Assembly: GCA_026770575.1 (NCBI GenBank)
Contig: MU657253.1
Coordinates: 153,972-198,622, forward strand
Length of the DNA stretch: 44,651 nt
From: Pelagophyceae sp. CCMP2097
Lineage: Eukaryota; Sar; Pelagophyceae
Direction: 5' to 3'
Below the pieces are notes generated by a model. It saw only the letters and a program-made list of their open reading frames with translations, was not told the origin of the DNA and searched no databases. Shown piece by piece: positions 11,301 to 21,057 of this stretch (positions are counted from its first letter, which is position 1; the number at the start of each line of letters is the position of its first letter). The translations under genes and the position numbers were made by a program.

Positions 11301-13865
11301 AGCCAGCGACGCGTTCGACGGCAAAACGAGCGACCCGTTCAACACCTCCAAACCGCCCGGCGAATCGCTTTCAAAGTCGTCGGCGCCGGAGAGGACGGCG
11401 GTCGAGATGGTGTCCAATTTCAGCAGAGCTCGCACGGCCAACGGCTGCGGCCGGCGTTGCAGTAAAGCCAAAGAGTTCGACGACGTCACTCTAGCGCCGC
11501 CGGCGACACGTAGAGCGTCGACGCGGTTCGCGGCGGCGTCGAGCAGCGCTTCGCGCGTCGCGTCGGTCGAAGACACTGTGATGTGCGCCGAGTCGCAAGC
11601 CTCGAGCGGCGCGCCGAGGCGCGCAGCATCTTCCAAACCAGAGTCAAAAGACGCGAAGACGTAGCCCTCCACGACGATCAAAACGGACCCGCCGCCCGCG
11701 GCGCCGCCGGACCGCGTGCCCGCAGCGGCCTGTGTTCCACCCCGCGCGGTGACGGCGCCCGAAAACGTCTCCGCCACAACGTCGACGACGACGACTATTC
11801 GGCCGCCGCCGCCGCCGCCGCCGCCGAGCCAGCCGCCGGGAAAGCCGCCCGCGCCGCCGTTTGCGCTTACTGCACCGGCGCCGTCTAAAAGGCCGACTTG
11901 CAAGATCATAGACCCGCCCGCGCCGCCGCCCGCGGCGTCCAAGTCCGCGCCGTTTGCGCCGTCTGCGCTGACCAAGCCGTTGACGGTCAGGTTCGCGGCG
12001 GTGATGGAGACGTGGCCGCCGCCGAAACCCAAAGTGTAGAAGCCGACTCCGGGTGCGCCGACAGTTTGGGGCCAGTACGCGCATCCATAACCCGGCGCGC
12101 CGCCTAAAACGGCCGCGGGGGCCGTCGCCGAGGCCGTGGCGCCGCCGCCGCAGCCGCCGTGCGCGCCGCCGCCGCCGCCGAGGACCGTTTCCACGCCTCG
12201 GGCGGCGCCTTGGTACGTGGCCCCACGGTCCAAGACGCGCACCGACCCGTTGATCCGAGCCGTCGAGACGTTGACGCGCAAAGCGTCGGCCAGCAAAGAC
12301 CCGTCGATGGAAAGGCTCCGCGCGAAGACCGAGACGTTGCCGCCGTCGAACGCGCCGGAGAGCGTTAGACCGCCAAAAGCGCCGAGCCGCAGCTCGAGCG
12401 TCGCCGCCGACGACTCCAGCGACGAATCCGCGTCGACGAAGACGTCGAGCGACCCCGCGGCGCCGACGACGGGCATGGCGCCGAGGTTTAGGGACGCGCC
12501 TCGCAGGACGTTGATCCTGGCCAGCGTCTCCGTCTCGTTAGCCTCGATCCGCGCCGTCTCGCCGAGCGCAAAGTCCCGGCCTTGCAAAGTGAGCAGGGCG
12601 CCGGGGCCGATGCGGACGAGGCCGCTGGCGTTCATGCCGCCGGTGAAAGTGACGTTTCCCTCGACGTCGATTACCGAGTCGACAGACGCGCCGACTCGGA
12701 CGTCGACGGCGATTCGCGTGTTGCGCGCGAAGCTTAAAGTGCCGCCGTCGACGTGGACCACCGCGTCGTAGCGCACGGCGCCAAGGACGCCGCCCTGGCG
12801 GTCCGCGTTGGCCGTTGAGGAGAGGGCCTCGTAGTGGTCCCACTCTTCAACAGAAGTCGTCCCCGCGGCGCTCTTGAGAGTCAGCTGCGTCAGCGCGCAG
12901 TCGTCGAGGCCGGAGCGGTGCGAGAAGCCGACGCACCATGGCGCCGCGTCGCAGGCCTCGGCGCAGGCTTCCAGCGCCAAAGTCGAGTTGGCACTGTACC
13001 GGACCACGCCGCCCAGCCCCGACCGCGCGTACATGCTCCGCGCCTATTTCGGTGCGTTTCAAGGTCTCCCTTTTGAGTCTCGCTTCGGGGACGCACGCCC
13101 TCTGAGGTTTCGGGATCGAGCGCGTAGCGTCCGTCCGCGACGTAGGCCAAGACCGAGTTCTGCGACCAAACGTCGTCAATCGCGTTTCCGCGCGGGAACA
13201 TGGCCGCCGCGTCGAGTTCCACGTTCAGCACGGCGCCGGCCGTCTTCGAAAAGCCGAAGAAAGCTTTTGACGGCCCGAGGCGGCCGCCGTCGGCCGACGC
13301 CACGAGCGACCCGCCGACCGACACGTTGCCGCCGCCGCCTAGCCATCAACACGGGTTAAGTACCCTCTTCGGGGGGACCTCGGTGCACACATGGTGCCTA
13401 GGTCCCAGCGAGCAAGAGGGTTCTCAGGGACGGAACCGCACCGACAAAGACGTCGCCGCTATTCCAGTCAAAACGCGCGGCGGGCGAAACGACGAGTCTG
13501 GTCGAGACCGTCGCCTCTGCGTCGCCGGAGACGTTGAACGCGCCGCGCGTCTGCACGAGTAGGGTGCCGCCGCTTACCACGCTGCCCTCCCAGGTGAGCA
13601 AGCCGACGGTGAGGATGACGCCGTCGCCGAGTTCTAGCGTGGCGCCGCCGCGCAACTCGAGCGATGCGACGGCCGCCGTCGCGTTGAGCCGCAGCGTTTC
13701 GTTGGAGAGCCCCGATACGAGGACGGAGTCGCCGGCCGCGGGCACGCCGCGCGGGTCCCACGCGCCCGCGGTCGTCCAATCGCCAAAGTCGCCGGTCCAC
13801 CGCTTCGCCGCCGCGTCGGCCGACGTCGCGAGTAACGCGAGGGCGACGAACATGGCCGGCGCCAT
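2316..13865 (-). CDS. Giant secreted Gly-rich beta-helix-type surface protein
   Basis: Three exons: 13865-13442, 13338-13097 and 13043-2316, with introns of 103 bp (phase 1) and 53 bp (phase 0), both GTGCG...TAG. The product is about 3,797 aa. It starts with a signal peptide (MAPAMFVALALLATSADA) and a G8-like opening (W..W...G.WDPRGVPAAGDSVLV). A PAN/apple-like Cys module follows at about 235-280 and a second at about 1310-1390. Six related Gly-rich cassettes (about residues 573, 1733, 2186, 2580, 2936 and 3440) share the pattern NGxVSADGxxG, GGGAGGS, VSANGGxGG, GGGGGGRI. They are separated by hydrophobic/Asn-Gly repeats typical of beta-helices, with many N-glycosylation sequons. Near the C terminus (about 3585-3700) is a W.LRF...W.VTF module seen in large extracellular proteins. 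There is no C-terminal membrane segment, so secretion or wall association is inferred. The family is not named with certainty. Confidence 0.8.
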
Positions 13866-14158
13866 GCTCAGGCGGCAGCCGACGCCGCGTGAGGGGGACC
13901 CCTGCAGCGACCCCGTCGATAGAGCCTCGGAGCACTTATCGGCCCGCTCCGAGCGTTCGCCGCCCGGTTGACGCGGCGCGCGGTTGGCTCGGCGCGGTCC
14001 TCGCGGCCTCCGCCGACCCTCCGAAGCGGGTCTAGCGGCACGATGGGCCAACGAAAATGCCGGTTTTTAATCGCTAAAAACTGAAACGGGTTTTCTCTCT
14101 CACGCCGAAGAAAAAAAATCGACGTTCGAACGTTCGGCGCGCGGCCGCGATCAGGCCG
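13866..14158. promoter_or_regulatory. Shared divergent promoter region
   Basis: These 293 bp separate the start codons of the giant minus-strand gene and the plus-strand phosphatase-like gene, so both promoters and 5' UTRs must lie here. It is locally AT-richer around 14055-14125, including an A-run on the plus strand. No specific factor site is recognised. Confidence 0.45.
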
Positions 14159-15293
14159 ATGGACCCCGAGGCGGGAGGCTCCTCCGTCGGGCCGGTGGCT
14201 TCGGGTGGCCTGACGGTCGAGGTGGACGTGGAAGTCGTGCGGCAGATCAACCTGCCGAAGCCGCGCGACGCGACAACTTGGACCGTGACGACGAAGGATG
14301 GTAGGCCCCAGCGTCCACTCCTTCTGCAGACGGGCAGTTGCGGGTATACGAGACTCGGGGGTTGCCCTCGACGAGTTGTAACCGTCTCTGTCATGGAAGA
14401 GTGCCTCTGTCGCCACCGCCGTTTTCGCGCGCGTCCCACGGAAGCGCGCAGGCGCCGAGTTCCCGCTCGCGAGCGCGCAGGGCCTGCTGGCGCGCGCCTT
14501 TGGCGACGCCTGCTTCGTCTCCATTGCGCAAGAGGCGGATGGGCAGCACCGCTTCGTCAAGCTGTGCGACGCGCTCGCCGGCGTCCCCTCGCTCCAAGTC
14601 TTCACCGAGCAGGCAGTTAAGGCCACGGAGCACGACACGCTGCTCTACGCGCGCAAACCGAATTTCCCGGCCGCCGTCGCGGCGGCCGGCGCGGCGCTGT
14701 GGGACCATTTTGACTTGGCGCCGCGGGGGCGGATGTCCAACTACTCGATCATCCCGTGGGTCAGCCCCGCGCGCACGCGCGCCCTCATCTTGACCGACGA
14801 GGCAACGCTGTGCCGCGTTTTGCCCGGGGAGAAGATTTTGGACCACGTCACTCTGGTGATCAATTGCCACGAAGATCACCCAAACCTCGAAAAGTACACG
14901 TGCGGCGGCGGCAAGCGGCCGCAAGTCGTCGCGAATGCGGTGCACAAGTGGTACTCCGGGCCCGGCAAGTCCATCGAGAAGAACGACGAGATCCAAAAGG
15001 CGATTTGGGACCATTTGCAGAACCACGGCTCGGTGCGTTCATTCCGTGCCTCGCTCCCCGCTGATTCGCCCTCGCAGGTCGCGGTGCACTGCCTCGCGGG
15101 CATCCACCGCGCGGCCATGATCGTCGTCTGCCACTTCCTCTACCGGCACTACGTCGTCGGCGACAAGTCTGTGAGCTGCGACTGCGACGACATTTACTCC
15201 AAGCTCCGCGCCGTGCGGCCCGCCGTCTCGCCGGCGTACCTCGACATCATGCGCGCCTACGAGCGCCACTGCAAGCTCAAGGCGCACTCCTAG
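14159..15293 (+). CDS. Dual-specificity (Cys-based) phosphatase-like protein
   Basis: Three exons: 14159-14300, 14452-15032 and 15078-15293, giving about 312 aa. Intron 2 is only 45 bp and a multiple of three, so unspliced RNA also reads through with 15 extra residues. Its removal joins NHGS to VAVHCLAGIHR, the correct P-loop context. The catalytic signature HC-x5-R is HCLAGIHR (Cys about 246, Arg about 252), followed by hydrophobic helix residues as in DSP/PTP folds. The preceding segment (DHVTLVINCHED) fits the DSP core strand, and a general-acid loop could lie in the region between. The Ser/Thr that usually follows the P-loop Arg is Ala here, which may slow hydrolysis. The substrate is unknown. 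The N-terminal 130 residues have no recognised domain. Confidence 0.75.
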
Positions 15294-15458
15294 CGACGGC
15301 GACCGGCGCCCCGGGCGCCGGCGGCGGGCCGGCCCAAAACGTCGAGGCCGACAAAGCTGCCGCCAGACGAGCGGCACGCGAGGTGTACGGCACGCGAGGT
15401 GTACAATGGTATGTGTTGCCACATATAAATTCGATTTTACGATGCCGCGGCGGGCGCG

Positions 15459-16703
15459 TCACGCGGCGCCTTCGTCGGTGGCAGCGGCGCCTCTTCGGGC
15501 GAAACCGCCGACTTCCCGTAGTCTGATCTGGGAGAGGTCGTGCTCGAGGTCGTCGAGGTGGTCCGTCGGCGTCTCCGGCTCGGGCGGCACCGTGGCGACG
15601 ATGGGTGGGAGCGGCAGCTGCGCCAGCTCGTCGGCGTCAGAGGCCCGCCGCCGCGCCGCCTCGTCGTCCTGTGGGCAGCGGTCCGGCGCGGCCGCGTTGG
15701 CCGCGGCCGCGTCGTTCTCGTCGCCCTCGTCGTCTTCGACGGCGGCGTTGACGAGGTCCTCGATGCTCGGCTCGAGGCTCCAGGCTTCCATGGCGAGGCG
15801 CGCTATTCCGTCCATGAGCTCGTCGTCGTCGTAGGCCTCGACACCATCGTGGTCGTCGTAGAGCCTCTCTCTAAAGCGCGCGTCGCCGCCGTGGTCGTGG
15901 CGGGGCGCGCCGCATGCCGCGCCGCACGGTTGCGGCGGCGCGGCCTGCTGCGCGCGGAGCGCCTCTGCGAGGACGACGACGTCGGCGGGTTTTAAAGCGT
16001 ACTTGATGTCCGCCACCTTTATCGCAAAGCGCGCGAGGCGCTCCGCGGGCATGGCCGCCGAGGGCTCGGGCGACCGCAGCAGCGTCGCGACGAGGCTCCG
16101 CAGCTGCGCCGCGCCCGAAATGCCGCCGGCGCACGCGATGAAGACCAAGATCTCCGCGAGATCGCCGTCCGCGCCGTCGACGAGGCGGTCCGCCGCGGCG
16201 TCGATCAGCTGCTGCTCGCGGAGGTCGCCGTCGTCGCAGTCGTCGGTGTCGTCCGAGGAAAACGCGGCGCCGTCGGCGTCGGCCTCATCCGCGCCGTCCG
16301 GCTCGTAGCGCGCAAAGACGGCGGCGTCGTCGAGGTCGTCGGCCCCGTCCGCCCAGTCCTACGCCGTGCATCAAAGGAGCGGCGCCGGGGCCCTGCGCCC
16401 GCGGCGTGCCGACGCTCGACGAGGCCAACGGCTTGGGACCCAAAAAAGGGCCGTTCCCGGCAAAGTCGGGCGCGGCGGCCGTGGACGCTGGCGTGGCACG
16501 TCGAGGAACTGCCGGTCGTCATCCGTAAACGCCGCCGCCGCCGCCGGGATGACAATCTTGGTCATGGCGCGTCGCCACGCCGTCACGGTGTCTACACTTT
16601 GGCGATATTTGTGAGTGTCCGAGTCCGAGTCCGAGTCGGAGTCCGAGTCGGAGTCCGAGTCGGAGTCCGAGTCGGACTCTGAGTCGGACTCGGTCCGAGT
16701 CAT
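15459..16703 (-). CDS. Acidic protein of unknown function
   Basis: I do not recognise this gene. The main exon is 16358-15459 (299 codons). It is preceded by an intron, 16499-16359 (141 bp, GTGCCA...GTAG, phase 0), and a first exon ending FTDDDRQFLD at 16500. Two starts are possible: ATG at 16565 (321 aa) or ATG at 16703, which would add an N-terminal Ser-Asp repeat encoded by the hexanucleotide array. The protein is strongly acidic at the N terminus (ADGADDLDDAAVFARYEPDG) and again in the middle and C terminus. A helical hydrophobic stretch (EILVFIACAGGISGAAQLRS) and a second helix (RLARFAIKVADIKYAL) are the only ordered-looking parts. The frame before 16148 has no ATG, so the upstream exon is needed. 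Confidence 0.55.
16613..16699. repeat. Hexanucleotide GAGTCC/GAGTCG array
   Basis: About fourteen tandem copies of a 6-bp unit (GAGTCC alternating with GAGTCG). Read on the minus strand it encodes a Ser-Asp dipeptide run, which would form the extreme N terminus of the acidic protein if the upstream ATG at 16703 is used. Such arrays are prone to length variation. Confidence 0.85.
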
Positions 16704-16820
16704 CGTGCGTGAGAGTACGTGATGTTATGGTCTATTTTAAAGCGAAAGCCTCGCTACATGTATCTCCATCGCCGCCGGGCGCTCGGATTTTCCAAGTTCT
16801 CTTAGCCCCGCCCACCGCCC

Positions 16821-17093
16821 CACCTTCCTTAAATGCAGAGTATCTGCGTGCAGAGTATCGCAGTTGAGAATTCCGTTGATTCGGACGTGGGGGCCTCCGT
16901 CGATGGTAGGGCGGGCCGAGACGGGGGTTCCCCTGTGCTAAGGTGCGTTTCTTCACGCACCTTAGCACCGGGGAACCCCCGTCTCGGCCCGCAGGCCATG
17001 CCGCCGCCCGACCATCGACGGAGCCCCCCAAGTCCGAGTCAACGGAATTCTCAACTGCGATACTCTTCAGATACTCTACATTTAAGGAAGGTG
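16821..17093. mobile_element. Foldback/MITE element with 9-bp target-site duplication
   Basis: Almost the entire element is an inverted repeat. The left arm (about 16821-16948) and right arm (about 16954-17093) are complementary with a few mismatches and one roughly 15-bp indel, meeting at a tiny loop near 16951. The outer termini are CACCTTCCTTAAATG and its complement. It is flanked on both sides by the identical 9-bp direct repeat CCACCGCCC (16812-16820 and 17094-17102), the footprint expected of transposition. A 9-bp duplication with long terminal inverted repeats fits the Mutator superfamily. It has no coding capacity, so it must have been moved by a transposase elsewhere. Confidence 0.85.
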
Positions 17094-17148
17094 CCACCGC
17101 CCTGACAGTGACTCGCCGAAATACAGCTTCTCTGCTCGGAAGCGTCGT

Positions 17149-17178
17149 TTGCTTGCTTATTATCCACCCTGGGTGGGG
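17149..17178 (+). repeat. Dispersed 30-bp repeat, copy A
   Basis: This copy carries TTGCTTGCTTA followed by ATCCACCCTGGGTGGGG, with a palindromic CCACCCTGGGTGG core. Two further copies lie at 25128-25157 and 25227-25250. This one differs at two bases (TT for AG) just before the core. It sits in a non-coding AT-richer region 55 bp after the foldback element. Confidence 0.75.
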
Positions 17179-17640
17179 CTTTACACCGGAGGGGTCTATG
17201 TCAATAAACCTCGAAACGAAGTCAGGCTTCCAGGCCGGAAGGCCCTTGGCCATGCCTGGAACTCCTCGCGACCAAGTTTAAATTTCCCGTTTCGTTTTGA
17301 ATGAATGAAAAGTTCGTGAAGTTTGAGTGAAAGGAATATTTCTTTTTAGCAAATTTTAAATCCTGCTGCTATTGAAGTTCCGGTTGCTGCAGGAGCGAAA
17401 AAGGGAAGAAGGATGGAGATAATAGAGGAAGAAGGACGGCGCAAGAATCGGCGTTAAGTGTCATATCAGAGTTACGGTTCGCTTCCTTCCGGCTAGGTGC
17501 GCATCGTCATTCTCCAGCGCCATTAAATCCCAAGACTTCTTCTTGTCGTCCGTTCCAACGGGTTTGGTGCAAGTCGCGAGAAGCAATGCTCCTCTAGGGA
17601 TTCCCCGTGTTGACGAGTGCGCCGCGCGCGCAGCGCGGCC
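17179..17640. other. AT-richer intergenic region upstream of the kinase gene
   Basis: No protein or RNA gene is recognised. Base composition drops sharply in GC around 17280-17380 (T- and A-runs), which fits a promoter/5' UTR for the kinase-receiver gene starting at 17641. The short minus-strand frames here have no support. Confidence 0.45.
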
Positions 17641-20420
17641 ATGGCGCACAGCGAGGAGTACGACGACGACGAGTACCAGCAGATCTGCGACAACTTCCGA
17701 CTGCTCCGACGAAAGTGCGCCATATAGCCTGACCCCCCAGTCAGAATGCCACCGCCGCCGTCACCCGCGCGGCCCGGGGCGCGGCGCTTTTATACTGACC
17801 GGCCCGCCGCGAAGCGCGCGGGATCCTGTCGCAAACGGCCGAGACGCGCCGCCAATTCCGCCGGCGCTGTGGAGCCGGCCGCAGCCGTGCGGGGGCCCGC
17901 CCGGCGACGCGCGCCCCGCAGGTACGACGCGCTGAAGCGCGTGCACCGCGACCTCCTCTGGTGCCCGGTGCGTTTGCGCGCCTTCTTTTGCCGCGCAAGG
18001 CGAACTGGCCTTGGCGATTTGGGCCGACCACGGCGCGTAGGAGCTCCTCGAGGCTAAAGGATGGAAGGACAAGCTGCCGGCGACGCTCGATAACATGGTG
18101 GTGCGTGCAAAAACGGGCGCGCGCCGCCGTAGCCTCGCGCGCCGCCGCCGGCCGGACCGTTTCAACCGTGCCCGCGCGTTTTAGGAGACATCGACCATGG
18201 TCAACGACATTGAGCTGGGCCGCAAGCTCGGCGACGGGTCCTTTTCTTCCGTCTTCGAGGGCCGGTGGGTACAGGACGGGCGGCCCTGCGCGCTGAAGCG
18301 CATTAAGAAAGCGGGCGTGAAGCGCATCAACGAGCTTCAGAACATCGCCGCGGAGCACGAGGCGCTGGCCTCGCTGAGCGGCGGGCCGAACATGCTCGAG
18401 CTCCAGGCTTCCTTTGCGTCGACGGACCACATTTACATCGTGATGGAGCACTTTGGCGTCGAACTTTACGCTCACATGAAGCTCCACGCCACGGGCCTGC
18501 CGCGCGCGGAACCGGCGCCGTTCTTTACGGCGACGGTCCCCTCAAAGAATACGCCGCCCTTGTCTCTACCCGCGCCCTTTTCGATTTCTGATTTTAGGTG
18601 AGTTCACGGCGGCCGTGGTCTACGGCGTGGCAAACGCGCTGGCGTACATGCACGGCCTCTCCTTTGTGCACCGCGACATCAAGCCGGAGAACGTCCTCGT
18701 CGAAGTCAAGGGCTACTCGTTCCAGGACGTGCTCGTCAAGTTGTGCGACTTGGGCCTCTGCGCACGCTCCGACGCGCCGCCGCGCGACGCCGAGCGGCCG
18801 CCCGGCGGCGGCCTGAGGCCGACCAACGAGGGCACCGAGGCGCACACCGACGACCTGGGCATCTTTCACTGCGCCGAGGCGCCGCGGGCGGCGCGCATGT
18901 TCCAGTGCTGCGGGTCCATGGGCTTCTTCGCCCCCGAGATGCTCGCCCCCGAAGGCTACGACGGCTCGCCGGCGGACATGTGGTCGCTGGGTTGTCTGGC
19001 GTTGGAGGCGACGATTGGGTCGCCGGCCTTTGCGACGTTTTGGTTCTCGGTGTACAAGGACTACTTTTATTCCGGCAACGGCGAGCGCGACGGCGAATTC
19101 CACGCCGCGCTGCACCCGGCCGTCGAGGCCATCGCCGAGGCGGCGCGCGCCAAGAAGCTAGAGGTCCAGCGCGCCCGCAGCATGCGCGGAAATACGCTGC
19201 TCCAGCAGGCCCAGGCAGAGGTGCTGCCGGCGCCGAGCCCGACGTCCGCGGCCGCGGCGCCGCCCAGGCTCAGCTTCGACGAAAAGGTCCCGGCGGCCAA
19301 GTCGCACGAGACGGTGCGGTCCAAGCTGGACAACGCCTGCGTCGTCTCGGCGCTGATCGCGTCGTGCTTGACGTTCGACATGGCCGCGCGGCCGCGGGCC
19401 TTCGAGGCCAGAGACGTGCTCTCCGCCTGCCGCTACGCGGCGCAGCGGTCGAGCTGGGGCGGCGGCATGCACGCCTCGCCCAAGCTGGCGCTAGCGACGT
19501 CTTCGCGCGAGTTTGACAAGATGCGGTCGCACCGCGGCCGGCGCGACTTTTCGCGCATGCGCCTCGACGAAGAGGCGCCGTCGCTGCGCGACGTCGACGT
19601 CTCGCGCGCGGCGAACACGTCGAGCCCGCCGCAGCTCTTGCTGCGCGACCTGGCGCCCGATACACTGATGGCGGCCTCGCCGCAGCACGCGGCTTCCAAA
19701 CGCGCCGCCGTCGCGGGGAACAAGATGCCAAAGCTCAGCTCCAAGCTCAGCTTGAACTCCGTCTGCCGCATCTTCGGCACGGGCACCGCCGGCGCCGCCG
19801 CCGAAAACGGCAGGCCCGGCTCGGCTGGCTCGAGCCCGTCGGACCCGCCCGACGGCAACGTCCTCGCCGCGGCGCCGCTGCGGTCGCCGCGCGTGCCGCC
19901 GGTGGACGAAAACGTGGCGGCGCGCGCGCCGCCGCTGGGTGGGTCGCGCGCGGCGGCGCGCGTCTGGTCGCACGGCGAGGCGGAGCGGCTGCAGGCGGTG
20001 GGTCCCGGCGGCGCGAGCCGACGGAATTCAAACAAGCCAAAGGTCCTTATCGTCGACGACTCGCCGCTTTCTCTCAAGATGACGTCGCGCGCCGTGGCGC
20101 GCAAGTTCGACTGCGAGGTACACACGGCGTCTTCGGCCATGGACGCGTTGGAGCTGGCGCAGAAGCACGACTTTGACACGGTGCTGACGGACATCATCAT
20201 GCCCTACATGGACGGCTTCCAGCTCGTGGCGGCGCTGCGGTCGCGCGAGGAGCTCAAGTCGGGCGGCGCCGCGCCGCGCAAGATCTTCATCTGCGCCATT
20301 ACGCAAATGGCAGACGCCTTTGACATCCTGCCGCACCTCGACGTCGACGTCGTCTCCTGCAAGCCGCTCGACACCAATCTCCTCGCCCAGCGCCTCACGC
20401 CCATCCGGCAGGCCGTTTGA
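17641..20420 (+). CDS. Ser/Thr protein kinase with C-terminal response-regulator receiver domain
   Basis: Five exons fit phase and protein continuity: 17641-17714, 17922-17967, 18041-18100, 18185-18535 and 18603-20420 (about 782 aa; the fourth intron boundary is the least sure). An acidic then coiled-coil N terminus (EYDDDEYQQICDNFRLLRRK) precedes the kinase domain. Visible kinase motifs are the G-loop LGDGSFSSVFEG, the VAIK-type lysine in CALKRIKK, catalytic HRDIKPEN (about residue 204), DLG in place of DFG (LCDLGLCAR), APE in FFAPEML, and ADMWSLGCLALE. A Ser/Pro/Ala-rich linker follows. The receiver domain is at about 656-782: KVLIVDDSPLS, the phospho-acceptor Asp in LTDIIMPYMDG, a Thr in AITQ and a Lys in CKPLD are all conserved. 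The protein plausibly couples a two-component phosphorelay to Ser/Thr phosphorylation in the cytosol. The upstream histidine kinase is not in this window. Confidence 0.85.
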
Positions 20421-21057
20421 GCGGCCCCGAAGCGCCCGCAGCGTCCAAGATAGCGCGCCAGAGCGCCAAGGACCGAAAGGACGACCACGCCGACAACCCC
20501 TGTGCCACAAAATCCCGGCGGGCCCGCCGCCACCGGACCCAAAGGACATATCCCGCCTCCGGGCGCCTGCTCTGTGCACCTATCAATTATAGTATTGTGG
20601 TCCAACCGAGGCCGCCGCGCCGCGTGGATGGCCCTGCGCCGCGGCGAGTTGAGGCGAGGCGGCACCATCGCGCGGCTCCGTCGTGCGACCGCACTCTCTT
20701 GCGAAGGACCGTGACCGCGTGACCGCGGGAGAGATCGCGATAGAATTGACTCTCGGCAGCCTCGTGTCGGCACGGGCTCGCCCGCGGGGGCCTCGGAGTC
20801 GACGACGTCCGTCTCCTGCCTTGCCGGATGACCCCGACGCAAAAGAAGCGTGGAGTTATGAACAGTTTTGAATTGGAAAAAGCTACGAGCAACGGGCGCG
20901 TTCGCGTCGACGCCGGCGTCGCGGGGGATCCGAAGGGCACCGTACGGCGTCGCGTGACATCGCGCGGCCCGCTCTTGAAATATGCGGCTGCGCACTCGAG
21001 GGCGCCTTGTCGCTCGAGGGGCGCCGCCGGCTGTGTGCCGTACGCGCTCCTGCGATC
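20421..21057. other. Convergent 3' intergenic region
   Basis: This lies between the stop codons of the kinase-receiver gene (plus) and the T1-kelch gene (minus). It should contain both 3' UTRs. No RNA gene, repeat or convincing exon was seen. The long minus-strand frame that crosses it is a shadow. Confidence 0.5.

Noticed and set aside
10099..11664. 521-aa plus-strand open frame
   Set aside because: It is the complement of the giant minus-strand exon. Its composition is Ser/Thr/Pro/Arg-rich with no motif, as expected for the antisense of Gly/Ala/Asp-rich coding sequence.
16613..16699. Regular short repeats considered as CRISPR
   Set aside because: Six-bp units without spacers in a eukaryotic context. 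It is a microsatellite, not a CRISPR array.
16732..17253. 173-aa minus-strand frame over the foldback element
   Set aside because: It is translated from the inverted repeat and the dispersed repeat, and the same peptide appears on the opposite strand. Not a gene.
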